From Gemmobacter lanyuensis (GTDB lineage: Bacteria > Pseudomonadota > Alphaproteobacteria > Rhodobacterales > Rhodobacteraceae), in NCBI RefSeq assembly GCF_014652355.1, contig NZ_BMYQ01000002.1:186001-250000 (forward strand): a stretch of DNA of 64,000 nucleotides. The letters run 5' to 3'. Numbering within the stretch: position 1 is the first letter of the stretch; every line of letters starts with the position of its first letter. The position numbers were made by a program, and so were the translations under genes. A model generated the notes under the pieces. The model was not told where the DNA came from, searched no databases, and saw only the letters and a list, made by a program, of their open reading frames with translations. Below are positions 25,587-35,405 of the stretch, one piece after another.

Positions 25587-27764
25587 ATGGCATCAAATCC
25601 GGCCCGTCGCGCACGGCTTCTTGTCGCGACATCATTTTTGGCGCTGATCGCGCCAACGCTGATTGTCGCCCAATCTTCGGACCGCAATTCGCTGAACTTC
25701 AACGGCGCAACCGGGCTGATCGATATGCCTTCGGGCGAACAGCAGCCCGATGCCTATCTGACGATCACCTCGGGCCATTTTGGCCCCGTCAGCCGCACCA
25801 CGCTCAGCTTCCAGATCACGCCGCGCATGTCGGCAAGCTTTCGGTTCATGGGCATCCGGCAATGGAATGCGCAATCCGCCTGTCAGCCCGATTGCTCGGG
25901 CGAGCCGGACAGTGATGGCTACCCCACTTACTACGACCGCTCTTTCGACTTCCGCTACCAGCTGTTGAAAGAAAGCAAATATGTACCGGCCTTCACCATT
26001 GGCCTGCAGGATCTGGCGGGGACAGGGGTCCTTTCGGGGGAATTTGTCGCAGCGACCAAGCATATTACCCCCGATCTGAAGGTGACGGCGGGTCTGGGCT
26101 GGGGTCGTTTGGGCAGCTACGGGTCCATCGGGGCGCCCTTCGGGGACCGCGATCCGATCGATATTGGCGAAGGCGGCAATTTCAACGCGGGCCAGTGGTT
26201 CCGTGGTGATGCGGCGCCCTTTGCCGGGGTGGAGTGGCGCGCGAACGATCGCCTGACGCTGAAGGCCGAATATTCCTCGGACGCCTATTATGTCGAATCC
26301 GAGCGTCGCGGCACCTTTGACCGCAAGAGCCCGTTCAACTTTGGCGCAGAATACACCGTCAACGAATGGTTCCAGATTGGCGGCTACTACATGTATGGCA
26401 GCGAACTGGGTATCGCTGCACATTTCACCATGAACCCCAAGAACCGCCCGATGGGCGGGATCAAGGATGGGGCGCCTGATCCGGTAAAGGTGCGTCCGAC
26501 CCGCGCCGCCGACCCCGAGGCCTATTCGACCGATTGGGTCACCCAGGCAGATGCGGCCTCGATCCTGATCATCAACCTCAACAAGCGCCTGAAAGGCGAC
26601 GGGGTCGAGGTCGAGGCGATCAGCTACACCAAAGACCGGGCGCAGGTCCGTATCCGCAACATCCGCTATGATGCCGAGGCTCAGGCCATCGGTCGCGTCG
26701 CGCGGGCCATGTCCTATGTCATGCCCGAATCGGTCGAAGTGTTTGAAATCGTGCCGATGGTTGCAGGGATGCCCGCCTCGAAGGTCGAACTGCGCCGCAG
26801 CGATCTGGAGCGTCTGGAACACAGCCCCACTGCGTCTGATCAGATGCGCGCGGCGGTGACCGTCTCGAACCCCGGGGCCCGTCCGCAACTGACCTATGAC
26901 GCCGAGAAATTCCCGGATTTCCGTTGGTCGCTCAGCCCCTACAACCGTATTCGCCTGTTTGATCAGCGCGGGTCTCCGTTCAAGATGGACGTGGGCGCGC
27001 GGCTGTCGGCGCGCTATGAATTCAGCCCCGGCTGGGTGCTGGAAGGTGCCGCCGTCAAGCGCGTCGTTGGCAACCTCGCGAATGTGCCGCCCACCATCGA
27101 CACCGGGCTTCAGCCTGTGCGTTCGGACGTGGAACGCTATGATGCCAACGGTGATCCGGCGATCGAGCGCATCACCCTGTCGAAATACATGTATTTCGGT
27201 GGCGACGTGTATGGTCGACTCTCTCTGGGCTATCTGGAACGCATGTTCGGCGGCGTCTCGGGCGAGGTGCTGTACAAGCCGGTGGATCGCAAATGGGCCC
27301 TGGGCGCCGAGCTGAACTACGTCGCGCAGCGCGATTCCGACGGGATGCTGGGCTTCAGCGAATATGATTACCAGACCGTCTCGGGGCATGTGTCGGCCTA
27401 TTATGCCTTTGCAGAAGGGTATCATGCGCAGCTGGATGTCGGTCGTTATCTAGCCGGTGACATCGGCGCCACGCTCAGCCTTGATCGCGAATTTGCCAAC
27501 GGCTGGCGCGTCGGGGCCTTTGCGACCAAGACCAATGTTTCGGCCGATGACTTCGGGTCGGGCTCTTTCGACAAGGGGATTCGTCTGGAAGTGCCGCTGG
27601 CTTGGGGCCTGGGCACGCCCGGCCGCAAAACCTATGAAACCGTTATCCGTCCCTTCGGGCGGGATGGCGGAGCCCGCCTGAACATTGAAGGGCGGCTCTA
27701 TGACACGGTCCGGGATTACCACACCTCGGGAATTGACGATCAGTGGGGGAGATTCTGGAAATGA
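25587..27764 (+). CDS. YjbH family outer-membrane protein
   Basis: A 725-residue protein with a signal peptide (VATSFLALIAPTLIVAQ) and repeated beta-strand patterns ending in aromatic residues, as expected of an outer-membrane barrel. The N-terminal SLNFNGATGLIDMPSGEQQPDAYLTITSGHFG matches the YjbH family. In E. coli yjbEFGH is a polysaccharide-production operon. It follows the FlaA1/CapD gene by 89 bases and overlaps the YjbF gene by four bases. Confidence 0.92.
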   Translation: MASNPARRARLLVATSFLALIAPTLIVAQSSDRNSLNFNGATGLIDMPSGEQQPDAYLTITSGHFGPVSRTTLSFQITPRMSASFRFMGIRQWNAQSACQPDCSGEPDSDGYPTYYDRSFDFRYQLLKESKYVPAFTIGLQDLAGTGVLSGEFVAATKHITPDLKVTAGLGWGRLGSYGSIGAPFGDRDPIDIGEGGNFNAGQWFRGDAAPFAGVEWRANDRLTLKAEYSSDAYYVESERRGTFDRKSPFNFGAEYTVNEWFQIGGYYMYGSELGIAAHFTMNPKNRPMGGIKDGAPDPVKVRPTRAADPEAYSTDWVTQADAASILIINLNKRLKGDGVEVEAISYTKDRAQVRIRNIRYDAEAQAIGRVARAMSYVMPESVEVFEIVPMVAGMPASKVELRRSDLERLEHSPTASDQMRAAVTVSNPGARPQLTYDAEKFPDFRWSLSPYNRIRLFDQRGSPFKMDVGARLSARYEFSPGWVLEGAAVKRVVGNLANVPPTIDTGLQPVRSDVERYDANGDPAIERITLSKYMYFGGDVYGRLSLGYLERMFGGVSGEVLYKPVDRKWALGAELNYVAQRDSDGMLGFSEYDYQTVSGHVSAYYAFAEGYHAQLDVGRYLAGDIGATLSLDREFANGWRVGAFATKTNVSADDFGSGSFDKGIRLEVPLAWGLGTPGRKTYETVIRPFGRDGGARLNIEGRLYDTVRDYHTSGIDDQWGRFWK

Positions 27765-28423
27765 CCCGCGTTTCGCTGCTGGGCGCCTGCGGCGCCGTGG
27801 CGCTGGCTCTGGCCGGCTGCGGCAACCAGTCTGATACCTCGCCCGTGCTGCGGGCGATGAAGGGGGTGGCCACCGCCATGGTGAAGACGGGCGATGCCCC
27901 CCCGCCCGCTCCGATCACGCGCGCCGATCTTGCCGCGCTGAAGGTGCCGGTGATTCAGGGTGAGATGAAGAGCGGCAACTCCACCTTCTATCTCGTCCCG
28001 ATCGCGCGCCAGGGCGCAGCTGAAACCTGGGGCACGTCGGATGACCTGACGGTAACCTTCCGCAATGGTGTGCTGGCCGAAACCCGCGGATTCGGCCCTG
28101 ATATCATGGAATCGACGGTGCCAAGCCTGTCGCAGCTGCAATCCGGTCAGGGAACGCACCGCCGCAGCTATGTTTACCTCGACGGAGGCGACCAGCTGCG
28201 CCGCTTCGATTACGACTGCAGCATTCAGAATGCAGGTGCAGAAACCATCACTGTGGTAGGGCAGCAACATTCCACGCGTCATGTTGTCGAGAATTGCACC
28301 GGAAAATGGGCCAGTTTTACCAACGAATACTGGTTCGAAAGTAGTGGAAAACTTAGGAAATCCAAGGAGTTGCTTGTTCCTGAGTGGGGCTATCTCGACC
28401 TATCCAGGGTCATTGACAGCTGA
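27761..28423 (+). CDS. YjbF family lipoprotein
   Basis: A 220-residue lipoprotein; the signal ends LALAGCG with the lipidated Cys near residue 21. The body fits the YjbF/GfcB family: TRADLAALKVPVIQGEM, ETWGTSDDLTVTFRNGVLAETRGFG and the C-terminal YWFESSGKLRKSKELLVPEWGYLDL. GfcB-type proteins are periplasmic lipoproteins of group 4 capsule and Yjb loci. The ATG overlaps the yjbH stop (ATGA), the same operon. Confidence 0.92.
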   Translation: MTRVSLLGACGAVALALAGCGNQSDTSPVLRAMKGVATAMVKTGDAPPPAPITRADLAALKVPVIQGEMKSGNSTFYLVPIARQGAAETWGTSDDLTVTFRNGVLAETRGFGPDIMESTVPSLSQLQSGQGTHRRSYVYLDGGDQLRRFDYDCSIQNAGAETITVVGQQHSTRHVVENCTGKWASFTNEYWFESSGKLRKSKELLVPEWGYLDLSRVIDS

Positions 28424-28500
28424 CCCAAGTTTAGTCTTACTAACCGCGACGCGTTGTGGTATCGCGTAACTAATCGCCAAACTAAGTTATGGAGACAAAT

Positions 28501-28713
28501 ATGAAAAAGCTCGCCGCTCTCGTTGCCGTTGCTTCGCTCGCTTCGACCGCTGCTTTCGCTGGTGGCCCGGTTGTCGTCGCTGAAGAGCCGGCTCCGGCTG
28601 TTGCCGTTGCCCCGGCTTCGTCGGGCTCGCTCGGCGGTGGCGCCGTCCTCGCTGGCCTGGCTGGCCTGGCGCTGGTCGCTGCTCTGGTTGCCAACGACTC
28701 GGGCGACCACTAA
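28501..28713 (+). CDS. YjbE/GfcA-like small secreted protein
   Basis: A 70-residue protein with a Sec signal (MKKLAALVAVASLASTAAFA, cleavage near residue 20), then a Pro/Val/Glu-rich stretch, a Ser/Gly linker and a hydrophobic glycine/leucine-rich segment ending VANDSGDH. TTATGGAGAC provides the ribosome-binding site. YjbE and GfcA in enteric bacteria are small secreted proteins in the same operons as YjbF/YjbH homologues, which fits its position 77 bases after the YjbF gene. It has a paralogue at 16143. A terminator follows directly. Confidence 0.87.
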   Translation: MKKLAALVAVASLASTAAFAGGPVVVAEEPAPAVAVAPASSGSLGGGAVLAGLAGLALVAALVANDSGDH

Positions 28714-28750
28714 TCGGTTCACGTCGACCCAACCGGTCGGCTGACTTAGA

Positions 28751-28775
28751 GGGGCCCGCATCTTGCGGGCCCTTT
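28751..28775 (+). terminator. Intrinsic terminator after the Yjb genes
   Basis: GGGCCCGC pairs with GCGGGCCC around ATCTT, followed by TTTCTATTTT. It closes the polysaccharide locus ahead of the YihY gene at 28800. Confidence 0.85.
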
Positions 28776-28799
28776 CTATTTTCGCGATAAGCTTGGCCC

Positions 28800-29657
28800 A
28801 TGTTCAACCGCTGGAAATTGCGCATTGCGCGGGTGCTGGCCCGTGCTTCCCGTGCCAATCTGGGCATGGTTGCGGCGGCGGTGTCCTTCTTCGGGTTTCT
28901 GGCCATCTTTCCCGGCATCGCGCTGGTGATCGCGCTCTGGAGCTATGCGGCCAAGCCAGATGCTATCCGGCAAGAGCTTGCCCTGCTGGCCGATTTCCTG
29001 CCGCCCGATGCCTTCTCGCTGTTGCTGACGCAGGTCGAGGCACTGCTTGCCGCCAATTCGACCGAACTGGGCTGGACGACCGCCCTCTCGCTGCTGGTGG
29101 CGCTCTGGTCGGCCCGTGCGGGTGTGGCGGGGATGATTTCAGGGCTGAACGCGGTGCATCACCGCCCCGACCACGGTAGTGTCCACGGCACATTGCTGGC
29201 TTTGGCGCTGACGGTGGTGCTGACCTTCATCGCCCTGACGGCACTTGTGGCGGCGGTTCTGGTGCCGCTGGCGCTGGCGCTGCTGCCCCTTGGCAAACTT
29301 GCCACGTTGACGCTCGAGCTGGCCAATACGGCCTTCACGCTGGGGCTGGTGGTGCTGGGGCTGGCGGTGACTTATCGCTTTGGTCCGAACCGGCTGGATC
29401 ATCACCGACCACGGCTTTTCACGCTGGGTCTTCTGGTGGCGGTGGTGCTGTGGTTCATCGTTTCGCGGGGGTTCGTGCTCTATCTCGCGAATTTCAACAC
29501 CTATAACAAGGTCTATGGCTCCATCGGGGCCGTGGTGATCCTGCAGATGTGGCTTTATCTCAGCGCCTATGCGGTGCTGTTTGGCGCGGCTGTCGATGCC
29601 GAACGCGCCCACGTTCCGGAAGAGGGGCTGCCGCCAGCCCCTCTGCCCGGTCAATAG
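28800..29657 (+). CDS. YihY/BrkB family inner-membrane protein
   Basis: A 285-residue protein with about six membrane segments, matching the YihY/virulence-factor BrkB family: the N-terminal ANLGMVAAAVSFFGFLAIFPGIALVIALW, the central LSLLVALWSARAGVAGMISGLN and the C-terminal YGSIGAVVILQMWLYLSAYAVLFGAAVDAE. Function is not established; it was once called RNase BN in error. Its end overlaps the convergent tamB stop by seven bases. Confidence 0.93.
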   Translation: MFNRWKLRIARVLARASRANLGMVAAAVSFFGFLAIFPGIALVIALWSYAAKPDAIRQELALLADFLPPDAFSLLLTQVEALLAANSTELGWTTALSLLVALWSARAGVAGMISGLNAVHHRPDHGSVHGTLLALALTVVLTFIALTALVAAVLVPLALALLPLGKLATLTLELANTAFTLGLVVLGLAVTYRFGPNRLDHHRPRLFTLGLLVAVVLWFIVSRGFVLYLANFNTYNKVYGSIGAVVILQMWLYLSAYAVLFGAAVDAERAHVPEEGLPPAPLPGQ

Positions 29658-32600
29658 TCCTTTTCCTTGAAGATGCCGATGCTCGTCTCGCCCTCGGCTC
29701 CGACAGATCCGCGCACCGTCAGGCTGTCGGTCACGTCAAGGTTCAGGTTGATCTGCGCCTTCCCGCTCTGATCGACCTCGACCTCGGTATAGGCATTGCG
29801 CGAGATGTATTTGCCTGCTTTCAGCGTGGTGTCGCCTTCCGCATTGGTCGTCACGTCCAGATCGTCCAGCCCAAAGCCCTGCCGTAGCTTCCCGACGATC
29901 CCGTCCCCGCCCTTGCCTGCAAGCGTGGCAACCGCACTGGCCAGTTGGGCCGCCTGGAAGGCCGAGAGCGAGGAGAGATCCTGGCCGAACAGCAGCTGTG
30001 CCAGCACCTCTTCCTGCGGTAGCTCGGGCGCAGATTCAAAGCGCACCTCGGGCGCGCTGGCGCGACCCTCGATCACGACCGAGCTGACGACGCCATCATT
30101 TTCGGTTGATGCCTTGACCGAGAGGTAGGGATCAAGATCCCCCTGCAGGTTCACATCGGCCTCGGAAATGGTCAGCCGCTTGCCCAGAATGTCGAGCCGC
30201 CCCCGGACAAGTTTGAACGACCCCGCAGGGACTACCGCCTGCGTGCTGCCGCCCACCTGAAGGGTGCCGCCCACCTCCATGTCGAGCCCGCGGCCCCGCA
30301 CGAAGATGCGCTGCGGCGCGGTGATCTGCAGATCAAGCGCATAGGGCCGTGATGTGGCGTTTTCACCGGTCGCCTCGACCGCAATCAACCCGGCACGGGC
30401 GCGCGTTGCACGCACATCGGCGGGCTCGGCGCGATGTTCAAGGTCATCCAGCCCGCTGGCGGCACCGAAACTGGCCGATGGAATCCGAAGCTCGGTTTCA
30501 TTCAGCAAGATGTCCCCGGCGATCGTGGCCCCGCCCGCAAGCGGGCCGCGCGCCCGCAGCTGGCCATTCAGGCGCGTTTCATAAAGCTGGGGGTCCTTCA
30601 GATGCACCTGGCGCAGTTCGACCGCCAGATCCCCATTGAATGGCGCCTGCAGGCCCGAGGTGCCCAGCAGCGTAAAGCTGCCGCCGGTCGAGACATTGCC
30701 GCGCAGGTCAACCCGCGCCTGCCCGGACCCCAGCGTGACGGTCCCGTTCAGCGCGTCAATCGCCGCAGGCGCTTCGGGCGCTGCGATCCGCAGCCCGCCC
30801 AAGGTGATCGGCCCGCTGAGAGAGGTAAGCGCCAATGGCCCCTTCAGCCGCAGGTCATAGCGCAGGCGGCCCGAGATGGTGGTGGGGCTGATGAAGACAT
30901 TGGCAAGGCCCGCCTCGGCGCCGCCGATGATCGCAAGATCGGCGTTGCCGAAGCCGGGCGCAACGCGGCCCTTCACGGTGGTGTCAATGCCGCCAGGACC
31001 GCGCAGGCCAAGGTCAAGCGCATAGCCCTGGCCATTGTCGACCGCCTTGCCGTTGATGGCGAGACGCCCGGGGAAAGGCGGCAGAAGCGTCGCGAGATTG
31101 ACGATTTCCGCGGTCAGGTCGATCTGGCGTTGGTTGCCCGCGACAGTGCCTTTTGCATCGGCGCGCAGTTGCGGATTGCTGATCTGGGCAGATTTGATGC
31201 GGATTTGCCCGTCCGCAAGGTCCAGATCGGCCGAAAGCTGCGTTTCGCCAGCCAGAAGACGGTCCGCTTCGGTTTGCCCGATGGCCAGACGGCTGCCAGT
31301 GGCCTTGGCCGTCAGCCGGCCCGCATCCGCCGTTCCGGTGAACGAGGTTTCGGCAGTCAGCGCGCCACGATAGCCTGCGCCCAATGCGGAAAGATCAGCA
31401 ACAGAAAGCGTGGCCTTCACGTCGCTGCCCGCAGTCGCCAGCTTGCCTTGCATGGCCGCCGACAGACTTGCCGCATTGACCGTCGCCTTCTGCAGCGTCA
31501 CCACCTGATCGGCGTAATCTGCCATAAGCGCGATGGTCGATTGACCGCGAAGCAAACCATCCACCTCGGCGATGCCCATGCCGAGGCCATTGCCTGTGGC
31601 ATCAAAGCTGATCGTTCCGGTTTCGGCGGTGCCGATAATATGGGCGAGCCCCGTCACCCCCCCGCGCCAGGCGCCGCCAAGGGCGGACAGATCGGTGAAA
31701 TCCACCTGGGCCGTCAGATCGCTGCCCGCTGTCGCCAGCGTGCCTGCGGCACGGGCGGTCAGGCTGGCGGCGCGCAGGTCCAGCTGGCGCAATGTGGTGC
31801 CGGTTTCATCGCGGCGCAGGGCAAAGTCGATCTTGGCACTGCCCGAAAGCAGGTTGTCCACCTCGGGTTGGCCGATCTTCATGCCCTCACCTTGGACGCG
31901 GCCAGTCGCATCGAAGGTGCCTGCCAGAAGGGCGGTTTCGCCGCTGATCGTCAGAAACGCCCGGCCCGCAAGGGGGCGCCCTGCCAGATCCGCATAACGC
32001 GCAAGATCATCGGCGCGCAGCGTGGCATCCCCCGTTACGGTGATCCCGGTGCTCAGCCCCGCAAGCGCAATGGCGGCACGGGCGCTGTAATCGGCGCCCT
32101 CAACCCGCAGCATGGGCAGGGCTAGGGCATCCTGCCCGTCCTGCCAGCGGAATTGCAGCGCGCCGGTGATTGCATCCCCGACCGCCTTGGCCAGCGCTGC
32201 ATCCTGCGGTGCAAGGCCTGTGGCGGTAAAGTCAAAGCTGCCTTCGGCCATCGCGCGGCCTTCGGGGCGGCCAATGGTGCCGCTGCCGGTCAGCGTCGCC
32301 TCGCGCGCCGTGAAATCGGCGCGTTCCAGCCCGGTCAGGCGCAGATCGGCGGTCCAGCCTTCGCCCTTGGCGGCGTCAAAGCCCAGCGTCAGGTCCGCAT
32401 GGGTTACCGCCGTGCGCTGTTCGGTGGTCAGGGGCAGCACCACGGGGGTGCCGTCAATCCCCAGCGCCCCGGTCAGGTCGAACCGCTCCGGCAGGCCATC
32501 CGGGGCAAGTTGCAGCGACCCGTTCAATTGCAGCGCCTGCGTTTCGACGGTCAGCCGCGACAGATTCAGGCGCCCGTCGGCGGCCTTGGTGCCTTCGGAC

Positions 32601-33472
32601 TGCAGACGCACGTCATCGCCGAAGAAGGCCGCATATTCGGGCAGGAAAAGGGGGGCTGGATCGCCACCCAGATCGGCGGTGAAGCGGGTTGCACCCTCTG
32701 GGCTGGCGGCAAGCGTGACACGGCCTACCAGCCGCTCAACCCCGTCCGAGGCGAGCCGCAGGTCCGCCGCATAATTCGCCAGCGGCCCCTCACCCTTGAT
32801 GGTCAGATCCACCGCAGGCGCCCCCGGCAGGCCCATCAGCGTGGTTGCGATGCCTTCGGCCCCTTCGGTCGCGGTCAGATCCAGCGTCAGAACCCCGGTT
32901 TCATTGGCAAATCCCGCTTTCAGCACGAACTTGCCCCTGGGGCCGGTATCGGTGCGTTCCAACGTCAGATCGGTATGGCCTTCGCCGCCGCTCAGATCCG
33001 CGCTGGCCTGCAGGCGGGCCTGCACCGGTTGGCCCAGTACGGTTTCCCCCAGCGTGATCTTTTCGGCGGCCAGCTGGCCCACCTGCACCGATACCGGAAG
33101 CTCGGGCAGGGCAAAGCCGCGTGCCTCGGGGGTGGGCAGGCTGTCATCGCTGCCCGTTTCGGGCAGGCGGTCCAGAATGATCTCGGAGGCGCTGAGCGTA
33201 TTCACCGACACCCGCCCCGCCAGCAGCGCGGCGCGGTTCCAATCCAGCACCACCCGGCGCAGCGTCAGCCAGGTGCCGCGGTCATCGGCGATCGTCAGCT
33301 CGTCAATCGTGGCCTGAGAGGACAGCGCCCCCTGAAAGCCGGTGATCGTCACCTTCCGCCCGGCGTCCGAGAGGTTGTCCTCCAGCAGTGCTGTCAGATA
33401 GCCGCGGTCGTCGGCCAGGACGGGCGTGGCAAGCGGAAGGGCGCAAAGCGCAAGCGCAAGAAGAGGTTTCAT
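29651..33472 (-). CDS. tamB: Translocation and assembly module protein TamB
   Basis: A 1273-residue AsmA-like/DUF490 protein. A short N-terminal signal or anchor (MKPLLALALCALPLATPVLA) is followed by more than 1100 residues of repetitive beta structure typical of the long hydrophobic groove of TamB. The C-terminal DUF490 region includes VRGRLDILGKRLTISEADVNLQGDLDPYL and the very end KAGKYISRNAYTEVEVDQSGKAQINLNLDVTDSLTVRGS. TamB bridges the inner and outer membranes and works with TamA in outer-membrane assembly and phospholipid transport. The start overlaps the tamA stop by one base (TGATG), so the two are coupled. Confidence 0.96.
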   Translation of the reverse strand: MKPLLALALCALPLATPVLADDRGYLTALLEDNLSDAGRKVTITGFQGALSSQATIDELTIADDRGTWLTLRRVVLDWNRAALLAGRVSVNTLSASEIILDRLPETGSDDSLPTPEARGFALPELPVSVQVGQLAAEKITLGETVLGQPVQARLQASADLSGGEGHTDLTLERTDTGPRGKFVLKAGFANETGVLTLDLTATEGAEGIATTLMGLPGAPAVDLTIKGEGPLANYAADLRLASDGVERLVGRVTLAASPEGATRFTADLGGDPAPLFLPEYAAFFGDDVRLQSEGTKAADGRLNLSRLTVETQALQLNGSLQLAPDGLPERFDLTGALGIDGTPVVLPLTTEQRTAVTHADLTLGFDAAKGEGWTADLRLTGLERADFTAREATLTGSGTIGRPEGRAMAEGSFDFTATGLAPQDAALAKAVGDAITGALQFRWQDGQDALALPMLRVEGADYSARAAIALAGLSTGITVTGDATLRADDLARYADLAGRPLAGRAFLTISGETALLAGTFDATGRVQGEGMKIGQPEVDNLLSGSAKIDFALRRDETGTTLRQLDLRAASLTARAAGTLATAGSDLTAQVDFTDLSALGGAWRGGVTGLAHIIGTAETGTISFDATGNGLGMGIAEVDGLLRGQSTIALMADYADQVVTLQKATVNAASLSAAMQGKLATAGSDVKATLSVADLSALGAGYRGALTAETSFTGTADAGRLTAKATGSRLAIGQTEADRLLAGETQLSADLDLADGQIRIKSAQISNPQLRADAKGTVAGNQRQIDLTAEIVNLATLLPPFPGRLAINGKAVDNGQGYALDLGLRGPGGIDTTVKGRVAPGFGNADLAIIGGAEAGLANVFISPTTISGRLRYDLRLKGPLALTSLSGPITLGGLRIAAPEAPAAIDALNGTVTLGSGQARVDLRGNVSTGGSFTLLGTSGLQAPFNGDLAVELRQVHLKDPQLYETRLNGQLRARGPLAGGATIAGDILLNETELRIPSASFGAASGLDDLEHRAEPADVRATRARAGLIAVEATGENATSRPYALDLQITAPQRIFVRGRGLDMEVGGTLQVGGSTQAVVPAGSFKLVRGRLDILGKRLTISEADVNLQGDLDPYLSVKASTENDGVVSSVVIEGRASAPEVRFESAPELPQEEVLAQLLFGQDLSSLSAFQAAQLASAVATLAGKGGDGIVGKLRQGFGLDDLDVTTNAEGDTTLKAGKYISRNAYTEVEVDQSGKAQINLNLDVTDSLTVRGSVGAEGETSIGIFKEKDY

Positions 33473-35295
33473 CAGAAGGCCTGCCCGATCCCGACATAGA
33501 ACTGCACTCCGTCCCCGGTATCGCGGCTGCCCCCGACGGGGGCGGCAATATCAAGACGGATCGGGCCAAAGCCCGTGTTATAGCGTAGGCCCAAGCCCGC
33601 GCCGGCATGCCAGTCACCCAGCGAATCGCCAAACTCCATGCCGCCGACATAGCCTGCGTCGGCAAAGCCCACGACGCCGATCTTTTCGCTGACGCGGGCG
33701 CGAATCTCGCCCGAAACCGCCGCAAAGGCCATGCCGCCGATCCCGGCGCCCAGGCTGCGCGGCCCGGCGATCACGCCCAGCGATTGATAGGGTTGGCCCC
33801 GCACCGATCCGCCGCCGCCGGAATAGAACAGATAATCGCGCGGGGTCTGCAGCAGGTCCGATCCGAAGACCGCACCGATCTGCGCCCGCCCGGCCAGCGT
33901 TACGCCGCGCGCATCGCCGAAGGTCTTGTAGGCGCGGCCGTCCGCCTTGATCTGGGCGCCGCTGTCGGTAAAGCCGAAGCCGAGGAAGGGGCGGAATTCC
34001 GCATCCAGATAGGTGCCCTTGCGCGCATCAAGCTTGTCGTCGCGGTTGTCCCAGGTCACGCCGATCGGCAGGGCCAGATGCTTGTAGGTATAGACATCCA
34101 CCACATCCTCGACCTTGGCATAGCTGTATTCCAGCCCCAACCGCCCGGTCAGCCTGTCGGAAAAGTAGTGCGACAGGTTGGTGCCCAGGGTCGCCACATC
34201 GGCGGTGTAATCTTCTTCGTTCAGATGGCCGATCTCGGTGGTGAAGCCCAGTGTCGTATCGGGGGTGATCGTCGCGGGCCGGTCGAGCGAAAGACCCAGC
34301 GAGTAATCGACCCCGCTGGCCTGCGCGCCGATATTGGAAATTTCGCCCTCGATCTTCAGCCGCTCGCCCCCGCCCATCAGGTTGCGGTGCAGCCAATAGC
34401 CGGTGAGGTCGAGGCCATCAAAGCTCGCCACCTCGGCGCCGATGGAATAGCGGTGCAGCTTTTCCTCGACCACGGTGGCGGTGATGTCGAGAAGGTCCGG
34501 CGCGCGGATGGTTTCGGCCTCGGTCAGCGTGACCGAGCTGAACACCCCGGTGCGGCGCAGGCGGTCGGCGCTCCGTTCCAGGTCTTCGGGGCTGTAGGTG
34601 CTGCCTTCGGGCAGGCCGGCGATCTTGTGGATGCGGCGCGGGCGCATCCGTTCTTCGCCCTTGATGATGAGGCTGCCGAAACGCAGCCTGGGACCGGGGT
34701 CCAATGTTACCTCTGCCGAGAGGCGCTGCGTGGCGTGATCGGCCACCACCTGCTGCCCGGCCACCTTGGCCTTGGCATGCCCGACCTCTCGCCAGCCGTC
34801 GATTCCGCTTTGCACCGCTTCGCGCACAAGTCCGCTTTCGGCTACCTTCCCGGGGGCAAAGCCTTCGGGCAGGCGCGTGTCGCGTGTCAGTGGGGAAACC
34901 GTGGCCGTGCTGAAGCGGAAGCGGGGGCCGGGGTCGACCGTCACGGTGATCTTGCCGATACTGTCGGGGGCGTCCAGCGGCGGGATCTCGGCCGCCTCGC
35001 GCCCGTCGATAAGAACATGGATCACCGGGCTGTAATGACCCATCGCATAAAGCGTATTCACCAAAGGCCCATATTCCGCGCGGGCGGCGGCAAACAGGTC
35101 TTCGGCTGCGCTTTTCTTTTCGCGCCGGGCCGAAAGAACCGCCGACGCGCTGCGAAGGTTGTCTTCGATCTTGCCGGATTGCCCAAGAACGCGAAATTCG
35201 ATGCGGCTCTCGGCGGCGACCGGGCCGAAGCTGGTGACAGTGGCAGTCAATAGGATGGAGAGCCCCAGAACGGGCCGGAAAATGGATTGAGACAC
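33472..35295 (-). CDS. tamA: Outer-membrane assembly protein TamA (Omp85 family)
   Basis: A 607-residue Omp85 protein with a signal peptide (LGLSILLTATVTSFGPVAA), three POTRA domains in the first half (for example PRFRFSTATVSPLTRDTRLPEGF and PRLRFGSLIIKGEERMRPRRIHKIAGLPEG) and a 16-strand barrel with the conserved GGGGSVRGQPYQSLG. I chose a GTG start at 35293-35295, preceded by GGGGGAAA, because the reading frame upstream of it lacks a signal sequence and the GTG gives a clean one. The end couples to tamB. Confidence 0.95.
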   Translation of the reverse strand: MSQSIFRPVLGLSILLTATVTSFGPVAAESRIEFRVLGQSGKIEDNLRSASAVLSARREKKSAAEDLFAAARAEYGPLVNTLYAMGHYSPVIHVLIDGREAAEIPPLDAPDSIGKITVTVDPGPRFRFSTATVSPLTRDTRLPEGFAPGKVAESGLVREAVQSGIDGWREVGHAKAKVAGQQVVADHATQRLSAEVTLDPGPRLRFGSLIIKGEERMRPRRIHKIAGLPEGSTYSPEDLERSADRLRRTGVFSSVTLTEAETIRAPDLLDITATVVEEKLHRYSIGAEVASFDGLDLTGYWLHRNLMGGGERLKIEGEISNIGAQASGVDYSLGLSLDRPATITPDTTLGFTTEIGHLNEEDYTADVATLGTNLSHYFSDRLTGRLGLEYSYAKVEDVVDVYTYKHLALPIGVTWDNRDDKLDARKGTYLDAEFRPFLGFGFTDSGAQIKADGRAYKTFGDARGVTLAGRAQIGAVFGSDLLQTPRDYLFYSGGGGSVRGQPYQSLGVIAGPRSLGAGIGGMAFAAVSGEIRARVSEKIGVVGFADAGYVGGMEFGDSLGDWHAGAGLGLRYNTGFGPIRLDIAAPVGGSRDTGDGVQFYVGIGQAF

Positions 35296-35405
35296 GCGTT
35301 TCCCCCGAAGCAGCGTGGGGCGAGTATTGCAGCTTGCCCCTGCAACCACAATGAAAGACCGCCCCGGCAGCGGGTTTTGGCGCAGGGTCAAGCAGCCCGA
35401 AGTGC

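Noticed and set aside
30434-32125. An open frame of about 560 codons on the plus strand inside tamB
   Set aside because: Antisense shadow of a clear tamB, with no ribosome-binding site and low-complexity composition.
33607-35253. An open frame of about 550 codons on the plus strand inside tamA
   Set aside because: Antisense shadow of tamA; the product has no recognisable motif.
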